Positions 54,501-64,000 of a stretch of DNA of 64,000 nucleotides are shown here, piece by piece (position 1 is the first letter of the stretch; each line of letters opens with the position of its first letter). The stretch spans positions 15,824,486 through 15,888,485 of the forward strand of contig NC_042518.1 in the NCBI RefSeq assembly GCF_900963305.1, given 5' to 3'. The position numbers were made by a program, and so were the translations under genes. Source of the stretch: Echeneis naucrates (Eukaryota > Chordata > Actinopteri > Carangiformes > Echeneidae). The notes below the pieces were generated by a model. It made no database searches and was not told where the DNA came from. It saw nothing but the letters and a program-made list of their open reading frames with translations.

Positions 54501-56742
54501 TTCAGATCCTCAAATTGCAAATTACAATCCAGAGACATGAGGGAGGAAATCTACCGAGGTGAAGCTGAAAGTCGGATCAGACAAAAAAATGAACGATGTC
54601 GAAAGTCAATAGGCATCATCCTCTGGGGACTACGGAAGTAAATCCATCAAGTAAATGTGACAAAAATATGACAAAACAGTGGACGTCTCCACTTGGTTGT
54701 GAGGGAAGTCAGACTGCATTGAAGTCTCTGAGAAAATGGCCCTACTTCTCACTAGTGTTATTAGCACAGTAAATGTTTTCCTAATCAGTCTACGGTCTCT
54801 GTTTAAAGTTCTAACCTGAAACGTATTACCAGGAAAATAGAATACATAAAGCAAGATATGCATTAGGGGTGTGGCTACCATGTAACAGACAGACTGTACC
54901 ACACACGGCAACTGGCCTGACATCATAGGGTGCAGATTAGCCACCCCCCTAACTTAGATGAAAAGTTAGAGGAATACTAATTACATCATGGTCAAGCAGG
55001 TTTCAAGATATTTCAGTCCAGTCCAAATGAAGTGGACAGATGGTTAGCATGGCTGACAATGTCCGTCATGACCTTTCTTACCTCCAGAGCCTGATTCAGT
55101 CTGGAGCTTTGGCATGCCACGCCTAGCCCCGCCTGCAGCACGTGTGCCATCACATTTTTCTCCATGGTTGCTGTGTCCCCGAATGAGTTGCACATCTCCA
55201 AGTGTGCTCTCACCGTTCCTTCCATTAAAGTAGAAAACACATCTGGGTCTGCAAGCACAAACACCCTGGAGGAAACCAGGGATGTGGTTGTACTAAAATC
55301 TGTTGATGTAGTTAGAAGCGCTGCTTCATTGATAGATGAGAGTTGTTACTCACCTTTCCTGCGCAGTGAAATGCCTGCTGTTTAAGTTCTTCTCTGCCAC
55401 GACTCTCCTCAGATACAAAGAGCCTGTGGAGAAAAAGTGGTTCTGTGAAGAGCGTTTATCTTACAGAACTGGATGGGGTGGAAAAGTGTGCACTGATGTT
55501 TTATACCTGGTGTGGTAATTTCCATCTTGACGCTTCTCAGTGTGTTGAGGGCCACAGCTGAGTGAGGCAGCGGTAGGATCAGCAGTTTCATCAAACAATC
55601 ATACACTCTCCCATAAAGGCTGGCGGGAATCAACTGATCTGGCTGGAATGTTGAGATGGTAAAGCATTAACACTGGCAATATTAGCAGTAATGAAGAACT
55701 AACGCCTTAATCTAATAATTATACAGCTGTAGAAATCTCAGTGCCGTACACATTGCCAGCTTTGTGTCACATAGTTGTGTCTTACCTGAATAACCGCGAA
55801 GTAGAGAGTGTGTAGTATTGGGATGATATGCACGTGGTATTGTATTTTATGGATCTATATCAACAAAGCAAAAATATATCTTGAAACTTGCTTTTTAATA
55901 AGCTCTTGCAGATGTACAATGTCTGTCCTCATCCGCAAAGATGGAAAAATGTTCACAAACAGGCGATTGTAAATCTGCATGTTGTTTTGAAGACTTCAAT
56001 TTTGAAATCTGGAGGCAGGCCTGCTAACCCTCTGCAGCTTCTCTTCCAGCATCCTGACCAGCACTGTGATCAGCGCAGCGCTGCAGGATGGATCGGCCTT
56101 CACCCTCTTTTCAAGAGTCCATCTTAACAATCCTGCAGAGCAGACATGCAGTTATTTGCCTTAAAAATGATTAAACAAAGTAAAAGGTTTGCCTATTAAT
56201 CTTGGGAAAGTAGTAGAATGTTGGCAAATCACTTTTTTTCCCCTCACAGATGAAAAAAATCCAACAAATGAAGCCAACATTTTATTCTGTAACATATTTT
56301 GAAAATTGATGAAGTGTTTTTGACTTCCCTAGTCACGAGATTGAATCACTCGTGCATTTGTAGGTCTACTGCTGCTGGTTAGCTTAGTTTGTCCCAGAGG
56401 GCTACTGCTTGGCTCTCAAGCTTAACTCGTACATCTCACTAATAGACATGTTATATGTAACCAGTTTACAGCTGCATAGGCAGATTGGCCCCTGCCCCTA
56501 AATGCTCAGCTACTTGGCCTGCCTCATATTTACTGTGAGGACATGAAAGGTGTAGTGACCTCTCTGGGAAACTCCCTGGCTGTCCAGCCCTTTGAGAAGA
56601 GCCTTGACTTGAAGGTGGAGGCTGGACTCTAGATCTGGAAGAGTCACATTATCTGAAAATGAAGATCCTAAGTGTTAGTGTCACACCCTCACACTTAACT
56701 ATCAGAGAGGAAATATATGCACTCACCCTTCGGGCTGTCCAT
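51563..56742 (-). CDS. pik3r6: PI3K-gamma regulatory subunit 6 (p84/p87), 19 exons
   Basis: Regulatory subunit that pairs with p110-gamma and links it to G-beta-gamma at the plasma membrane. Exons: 56742-56727, 56652-56560, 56132-56029, 55854-55786, 55642-55507, 55423-55354, 55265-55082, 54357-54210, 54129-54037, 53920-53602, 53487-53391, 53296-53192, 53008-52898, 52597-52492, 52403-52330, 52242-52167, 52046-51994, 51888-51788, 51707-51563. All phases agree and give 699 residues, against 754 in human. Matches to human PIK3R6 include LPLPHSAVALNTLRSVKMEI, HTARVVVMGDDRVLGRLSRA, LNLQLYYIPV, GRLDPWYDININTL, YYLRCGTQPV, the IQSR...LSVCLDKD block and the end PINTFTGVAV. The donors after exons 2 (GTCACT) and 3 (GTTAGC) are non-consensus. 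The 5' end of exon 11 rests on a weak acceptor, but it is the only one in phase. Same strand and direction as pik3r5 upstream. Confidence 0.94.
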
Positions 56743-57651
56743 CCTTTGATATTTAGGGATAAACTCTTTCTGTTAACTTCAAACCAATCCCTGATGTGCT
56801 GATTTGCTGCCACAAAAAGTTGCACTTGTTCCTTTATTAATTTCAGCCCTCAGATGACTTTAAAGAGTTCTTTCTGCAGCCCCAAACTGGTGCAACAGGA
56901 ACAGATCATGCTTTACGTGAACTGATTGTTGGTAAACACCGTCTGCATGAATGTAAGACATAATGAAATTGTTACTCATGTAAATGCTATTAACTATAAA
57001 ATTACACTTACATCAACTCACTAGCAGAACTTACCATTGTGAAATAAATGCTGAAAAAAGATTCTCACCTGATGCCACCTGTGAGTGAAATATTACAATG
57101 ATGACAGTGTTTAAGTGAAACAGGGTGTAACCAGCTCCAACGAGGAAGCTCAGGGGAGGAGAGCCACAGCTCAGTCAAAATGATTTTATTTCAACGTTAC
57201 AACACAAAAACAATGAAATGCTCATTTCAAAACATGTCAAAAATAACTTTTATTGCAATTGCTCTAAAATAAATAACTTATCTAACTAGGGACATTCTTT
57301 TCTATCGTGAATCAACAGAACGTACACAATGGTAATCAAGTAATCAGGTTTATGTTGACAGCAGATAACTGACATATTAGAGGTGAAGTCTCTCAAAACT
57401 CTGAGATCCTGTGAAATCCTCCATACAAAAACTACAAAACAATGAACATAATTGAGACTGACAGTTGGGCAGGAAGAACAGAGTCATTCTTCTAATAACA
57501 GTATGACACTCCTTAACGTCAACTGCGGGACGAACCTACCATTTCAGAATGTGGGTTAGAAAAATACTTTCATTTTCAGTAGCTATGTTCGGCATCCTGT
57601 GTTTCTTTGGTTTACAACCCCAGTGGCTTGTTCGGTGCAGCACAAAGTGTT
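56743..57651. other. pik3r5-pik3r6 intergenic region
   Basis: About 0.9 kb between the pik3r5 stop and the pik3r6 start. On the minus strand AATAAA occurs near 57250 and 57185, either of which could be the pik3r5 poly(A) signal. The remainder must hold the pik3r6 promoter and 5' UTR; no clear core motif seen. Confidence 0.5.
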
Positions 57652-58990
57652 TCAGGAACAGGACGCTGAGAAGGAAGTAATGGGAAGGCACAGCAGAGAG
57701 CAGTAAGACGGGTGTAGAGGCTGGACTTGGCCCGGTAAGGCCTTGTAGGTCCTCCAGTCTGAACTGCTTCCTGGTTTACAGCAGAGAGACACCTCACACC
57801 TGCAGGTACGCAAACGTACAGCTTAACTGCATGTCTTTTGCAAAAATGCAAAGATAAAACAAATGAAAATGAAAATTAAAAAGTGTACTTAAGAGTGGAC
57901 CAAAGCACACATTTAAGACATGCGATCTACTTTTACTTTTACAGTCCACTGCAGTACACTACACTACAACACCAGCATGCTCCATTTATTGAGCGCTCAT
58001 GTGCAGGATCCATTTTTACATTATTGCTGTATTTGTAGTTGTAATGACATGATAGGCAGTGATGATGCTGTGTTGTACCTGGTCACACTCTGGATGAACT
58101 TTTTCTCATCCTGATCCAGACAGACGGCAAAGGTCGTTCCGTCATCTCCTCCATTCACCTGCACCTTGTCTACTTTTGCTTCCGATACTGAGATGTGCTG
58201 CCAGAGGAAGTGTGTAGGGATGAGAGGGTTAGGGTTAGGGTTAGGGTCAGGAGGATAATCTAAAGGCACAGTGTGTGTGAGATTTTATTTCCGCACTGCG
58301 TGTAAAACCACCAGTCACCTGGTTGTAGTGCTTTTTAGACTTGGAGCACTGCCTCTTTAGGACCTCTGTCACGGTCAGCAGCAGACTTTCTCCTCTTGAA
58401 TCTGGACAAACTACAATTTGCTTAGAGAACACAGAGCAAGACAACAAAAACAAAGAATTGGCAACCAGGCAATTACCGTCACATAAAGGCTCTGGCTTCC
58501 CGCAGGCTTTGTAAATATTGATTGATGTGCAGACTATCTCTGCCTGGGTCAACTGACTCCTCCCACTAACAGCCACCTGAAAGTGAGCGCAGATGTGTAG
58601 TCCAGGATTAAAAGGCTGTGACCTTTAATATGCAGTATGTCTTATTGTTTGCGTTACAGGAACAATACCTTGTTGTAGGCAACACTTAGTGTTAAAGGGA
58701 TTGCCTCTCGCTCCTCATCAATTCCAAACCTTTTGCTGGCTGCACCTAGAAGCAAATTGTACATAGCTCGCATTAGTTTGTTAGTTGTGTGTGTGTGTAT
58801 GTGTGTTTCTGTGTATCTGTGTGGTGTGGTAGCTGCCTTGGTGGGTCTGTGACTCACCCATGGCTCTAACAGCTCTGGTACCAGCAGAGTGCCCGAGCTC
58901 CAGAGAATGAATGAACACCTCCCGTCTCCTCTCTCCTCCTGCCAGGGTCAGCTGCACAGAGGAAGACACAAAGCACTGTGAGCGTTGACT

Positions 58991-59037
<47 letters not shown>

Positions 59038-62000
59038 GCTCCTCTGACCTCAGCCTGGTAGAGCTGCACGAGAACAGGCTGGTCTGCATGTCTGCAGTAA
59101 TAAAGCACCAGGTCGGCCAGCAGGGGAAGACTCTCCACGTTGCCGCTGCCCTCAGAGACGTGACTTTCCTTCCAGTCACAGACAACACACAGCAAAGAGG
59201 ACACCTGTTACTGCCTACAACAGTCAGTCTTCACAGTGTCGAAGAGAACAATTATATGTTAATGTCACAAAGTGACAAGTGAGAGTGGCAGATTTCAGAT
59301 TGAATTCACAGCCATTGAAGCACAGTTTTAACAATGAATAACAAAAATTGTCGGAGTGGCAGAAGCTGAGAGATTCTTCTGAGGTAACTGTCCCAAGTTT
59401 AGAGCAAGCTATAAATACACCAGATCCTTCATTTCCCATAGTCATCATATAAGTACAGGTACCTCTTTCTGAACTTAGTGTCCAGTGACTGGACCACACA
59501 GAGCTGAGGAACTTACCGGACAAAGGACGTCAGAGGAAAGACTGAGCAGACTGAGGACATTCCTCTCGTACCAGGGATCGATGGCACCCAACATCTGGGC
59601 GATCTGTGTAGAAGTGTCGTCCAGAACAAGCTCATTACTCTCCTATCAGAAAAAAGGAAGGCAATGGATTAATAACATTTCATGTCATTAGAGTAGAAGC
59701 ACCCCTTTGTAACAAAGCATCTAAGGTTTATTGTGTCGACTGTGATGAATGACTTTACAGAAAGTATTTTATTCTAAAAAATTATCCGCTATTAAAACAA
59801 ACTGGATTTATGGTTGCTAGGTTAAGAACAGAACAGCAGAACTCTTTAGTTGATGAGGTCTATCACTCTTTCAGACTTTTTGACCTTTGACACTCTGGGA
59901 AAGACACATTGGAAGAAAATCAATTTATTATCAATATAATACAATCAATTATTAAAGGACTGGAGGATATAGATAATAAACAAACTAAACAGTGATAAAC
60001 CTGCTGTCACGATCTGGTCTATATTTTACCTATACCACAATGTCAATGTGCACCTTTTAGGGAGCGTTCAGAAAGTGGTGTCAGAGATGCTCTGCATAAA
60101 TACGCATTCAAATGCACATCAGACGACACACATTCTCACCGGTGACACATTGGCTCTTGTTGAACTTCCTGCCTGGCCGTCAGTTGGCGTGTGTCCTGGG
60201 CTTCCTGTAGCTCTCCTTTTGGTGGGTACGAAATAAAACTGAAGTTTGCAGGTCTTGGTGAGTCGTGGGCATTTCCTCTCTTTCTGCTGCAGGTCACTGT
60301 ATGCCCTGGCTAACCTGCCGGCCTCTTTGTCACCTCCAAATACCACCACTTTGACCAGGGTAGGCACCTCTGCTACATCCCCCTCATCACAGCTCAGGAT
60401 TGGCCTCCTGCGAACACAAATGTGCTTCTGGGGGGAAAGGGGATCTAAGCTTGCAGTGGATGACTGTACAGAATGGCCCTGTCTGGACCTGGAGTTTTTG
60501 AAATCATTGCGATGGCCCATGCTCTGGACACGCTGGCAAACGTTCAGGTTGCGTGGATTCTTGAAAAGCATAGAGAGCCGCTCTACGCCTAACAGGGATC
60601 TAGACTTCTTTTTGGGTTTCTTTCTAAGTTTTGGTTGGCTGCTTTGCCCTTCCTCTGTGTCCTCGTGCACTGTGTCGTCAAGTCCACTGAAGTCACTTTC
60701 CACCCCTGATGATGTGGACGGCAAAGACCAGCTGGAGGACAGAGAATAGCTGGAGTCCCTAGAGGAGGAGGAGGCGGTGGAGATGCGGTGGTTTTGAAAG
60801 CAGAAGTCCACCTTGTTTCCATCTGACTCGTCTTCTTCATCCACGCTGGTGTCATAATTGTCCTCATCCTCTATTTCAGATTTTAGGAAACACTCTTCAG
60901 TTGAATCCAGATCTGACTCATTTTGGAGGATGTCATTCAGAATGTCTGCAAAAATGCAAAAAAGAACAGAAACATTTTGAAAGCTAAGAATAGACCATTT
61001 ACGTTATGATGTGGGTATGAAGGGATCACTGAGCTAATTACCAAAGTTGTCGTTTTCCCAACAACACGTGTGGCATTTGGGGAAAGGCAGCATGAAAGTC
61101 TCAATAGTCCCTAATGACAGAGGGTGAGACTCATATTAATGATCCTTGATGTTTGATGCAAACTTGACAAACAGGTTCAGTGACCAAACCCTTTCCCGAC
61201 AAACATTTCAGTCATCGCAACAGTCTGCATGTTCCATTTATTTAGCACCTCTTCGTGACTCTGTTTTTGTCCTACCAGTGTTGTCAGCAGGAACAGGAAC
61301 ACCGAGGTTTTCTCTGAGGCGGTCCATGCTGCTCAGCAGACCCTGTCTTGCTGTGCTGAGATCTGCTGAAGAGGCTGCAATTTCCATCTTCTTGGTCACC
61401 TCATCCCGGAGCTGCTCCAACTCCTCTGTCTGCTTTGTCTGGCGGACAGGAAGCTTGTTTCTGAGTGCATCCAAAATCGAAATCAAACAGATAGGGCGGC
61501 GTGCTGTGTGGGTCTGTCACCTGCAGGGTGGTCTGTAGTGCCTGCAGGTCCAGTTTGGCGCCCAGAGCAGCCTGAAAGCTGTGCTGGATGAGGGTAACGG
61601 TGACATCTCTGTTGGAGGGCTGGGTGCTGCTCAGCTGCTCAGAGACAGACTGGACCTCTGGAGGGACGTCGTCATCTGGGCTCACTAACAGCACTGTCCT
61701 AAAAAAGACACCCACATGGACATGCATAAGGAAAGCAATACTGTGGTAATCTCATAAAACTATTCCATTTGAGAAGAATACAATTATTTTTTTTTTTTAG
61801 GCTAAGATGCATGGAAATAGCGGCGACGTTGCTTTAATGCTGTTTATAATGAGCATATGGGATGATGTCTTTAAAGACAGATGTAACTTACTTGGTTCTA
61901 GAGCTGTGAATGGCAGCAGAAAAAGCCTGCTCGGCCCTCACCAGTCTTTGAAATGAAATACCTGTACGGGAAAAAGACAGTTTGCACCCTTAGTAGGCAA

Positions 62001-63970
62001 ACAACGCCCTCAAATGGACGGAGCGTAGCAGTTGAGACGGGAGGAGCTGGACGTCTCAAACATTTATCCGTCACTTTTAGCTTTCTCGTTAATTAGGCAA
62101 CTTACTGTTTATTTAAAGATAATTATCTCTATTTTAATCCATTACTTAAAGCTAACTATTTGAACTTTATTACTTTAAGGTAGTTCAACAATGTATTCCA
62201 ACATTGAAGCTGATCCACTGTCATCTATCACTTTTTTTTAAGCCTACCATTTGCAGCATTTAGCGATTTGAGCCACTTCACGTTATTCACAACATATTTA
62301 GTATTATTAGCTGACTGTTTCAAATGTTCTCTGCCATTACTTTAACAAGGTAGTCATAGTCTTCCTTAATTTACATTTATCTAACCATTTACTATGCTAA
62401 CTGCTTGAACTCTGTCTATGCAGCAACACTGGCTCAGTGAATGATATTATAAAGATAATTTATATGAATTATATTTCCTTTTTTTCTTATTCTTATTACT
62501 TTTGGCTTTATAACTTAAACATTCCTTACTGTTAACTACCTGTTGGACTAACTGGACATCTGACTCACTATAATCAAATCCCAATGTATTTTTCACATGT
62601 AATACAAATATATAAATATGATATTTATATATTTTGCATTATGTACATCACACACAGAGAGAAGGCTACAGCAGCAATTTTTCCTCACACCCTTTCACTC
62701 CAGTTCATGAGGCAATTGTGTTACCTGGTGCTCTGAGCTCCTGCTGGATGATATGTAGCAGGCGTTTGCTGGCAGAGCAGCACGGCTCAGGCCAGGACAG
62801 GAAACTATGGAACAACAGGTAGGCCTCCTGCAGCACACCTCCCTCAGAATCCACAAAAGGAGCCTGAAAGAGGCAGACGAAAAGCAAGTCAATTGGCTGT
62901 TAAAGGAAGCAGAGAAAAAGAATCAGAATAAAAACAATATGATAAAAAAGAAATAGAACAAATGTGCAATAACAGGCTATTCTTGTATATCTATTCATCA
63001 TAATTGAACGCTGCTCACACTGAGGAGGGTTGAGGAGAACAGGAGAGAGAGGGGTACCACCAGTTCATACTGGCACTGCTCTTGTACCTGTAAAACAGAG
63101 AAAAATCCTAAACTGAAACCCACTGCCAATCATCTCTTTATGCAGAACCGTTTGGAAAAAGTCAGAATGACCTCTTTTGTTTTCCTCAGTATTTTCTGTA
63201 GAAGGATGAGGAAGTTGTGGGGATCTCTCTTCACAAGTTCCTCCAAACACCAGCGGTTTATGCACAGTCCAGCTTGTTGGACACACAGAGACAAGCAAGT
63301 TGAATCAAAGCTTATTTCTCCTTTTGGGTTTCATTTTGACGTCTGACCAGCAACATGGTATTGCTAACATAGAATTGTTACACTAATAGTTCATAGACTC
63401 CTGAATGACAGTGCCTGATTAGATCTCTGTGCTGTGACAGAAAGCATTATTGCGTAAGTAAGCTGCAAAACTTAACTTCTTTAAGCAACATGATATTCCC
63501 CCACACTATCTGTCACTCTGTCTCTCCTCGGTCTGTGCGTTACAACTTTCACTTCCCATCTGAATCTATGTCAATGGACAACATGTTCCCGTTTGATGAC
63601 TTAGTTTTTTTCTATTTTGTATTTTGTGATAAATTAAATAATTTCATAAATATAGCATTGATGAAGATAAACAGGACATCCACAACCTGTTTATCTTCAC
63701 AATCTTATAAGTTTACCCCAGCACTGGTTTTATGAGAGCATCTGTACTTTTAACTTGTTTACTAATGTTAACAAGTAATGGTATGACCTGAGGACATATG
63801 CTGTTGGTTGTGTATTTTAAGGATTTTTCGTAGATTATGTAACTGTTTTAAACAGGTGTTTGGGTCTTACCATTCCAGAGTTGCTTGTCAGGAGTGTTGA
63901 GACCAAGGTCACAGAGGCAACGCTCAAGGACATGCTGGATACGATCCTCTGTGCATGAGCTGGGCTCCAT
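57652..63970 (-). CDS. pik3r5: PI3K-gamma regulatory subunit 5 (p101), 17 exons
   Basis: G-beta-gamma-responsive regulatory subunit of PI3K-gamma. Exons: 63970-63871, 63272-63172, 63087-63019, 62863-62725, 61961-61892, 61698-61521, 61438-61276, 61110-61042, 60945-60140, 59642-59517, 59168-59049, 58951-58858, 58745-58669, 58576-58477, 58401-58319, 58197-58079, 57799-57652. This gives 853 residues, against 880 in human; an alternative in-frame start of exon 11 at 59204 would add 12. Matches to human PIK3R5 include [120 protein letters not shown] and the tail [10 protein letters not shown]. The 806-base exon 9 encodes the long acidic and Ser-rich linker and part of the C-terminal domain. The start is set by the human-like [12 protein letters not shown]; the preceding ctgcag suggests an upstream 5' UTR exon outside the window. 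Confidence 0.94.
58225..58247. repeat. Short telomere-like repeat in a pik3r5 intron
   Basis: Three TTAGGG units plus a partial one, in the intron between exons 58401-58319 and 58197-58079. Confidence 0.85.
58996..59033. repeat. (GT)n microsatellite filling a 97-base pik3r5 intron
   Basis: A near-perfect GT run of about 38 bases within the intron 59048-58952. On the sense strand it is a CA run between the donor and the acceptor. Confidence 0.9.
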
Positions 63971-64000
63971 CCTCTGCAGAAGCATCACAATATCCACAGA

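Noticed and set aside
57675-57851. A minus-strand frame with Cys/Pro-rich end overlapping the last pik3r5 exon.
   Set aside because: The spliced frame starting at 57799 in another phase gives CEVSLCC...[10 protein letters not shown], which matches the human PIK3R5 end; the longer open frame does not.
60246-60749. A 167-codon plus-strand frame.
   Set aside because: It is the antisense shadow of the large coding exon 9 of pik3r5 (60945-60140), whose minus-strand frame matches PIK3R5.

Overview
This is nuclear DNA of a bony fish, most likely a percomorph-type teleost. Evidence: vertebrate multi-exon genes with many short introns (often 80-150 bp), typical teleost dispersed repeats, Pol III tRNA genes, and protein-coding genes that align by eye to known vertebrate families. 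All exon structures were worked out by hand from splice sites and reading phase, and each of the six protein genes gives an uninterrupted frame.

Layout: 96-5196 (-) gcat, mitochondrial glycine C-acetyltransferase. 5591-26254 is a 20.7 kb tandem array of eight transposon-like units. 27113-32916 (-) tom1, a VHS/GAT endosomal adaptor. 35490-37328 (+) mfsd6l, a single-exon MFS transporter-like gene. 39381-45566 (+) bmerb1, a small bMERB-domain protein with a C-terminal CAAX box. 48830-49911 holds two identical tRNA-Lys(CTT) genes, one tRNA-Glu(CTC) on the other strand and a tRNA-Lys fragment, inside a local duplication. 51563-56742 (-) pik3r6 and 57652-63970 (-) pik3r5, the two alternative regulatory subunits of PI3K-gamma, lie head to tail.

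The genes have no single shared pathway, but mfsd6l, pik3r6 and pik3r5 are also neighbours on human 17p13.1. gcat and tom1 are both on human chromosome 22q, and bmerb1 is on 16p. The block is therefore a teleost-style merger of these vertebrate synteny groups.

The most unusual part is the array between gcat and tom1. Each unit (about 1.9-3.2 kb) has a roughly 850-bp conserved head, a microsatellite-rich middle built from 2-4 sub-repeats or one long microsatellite, a G-rich tail, and a fixed 3' end: CCCGTGGCACT, then a small AT hairpin, then CTAG. Some units begin with an approximately 80-bp palindrome that starts AGTGCCACGGG, the exact reverse complement of the 3' motif. These features fit a non-autonomous rolling-circle (Helentron/HINE-like) element amplified into a satellite-like array. 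That family assignment is inference. None of the many open frames within the array looks like a real protein gene.
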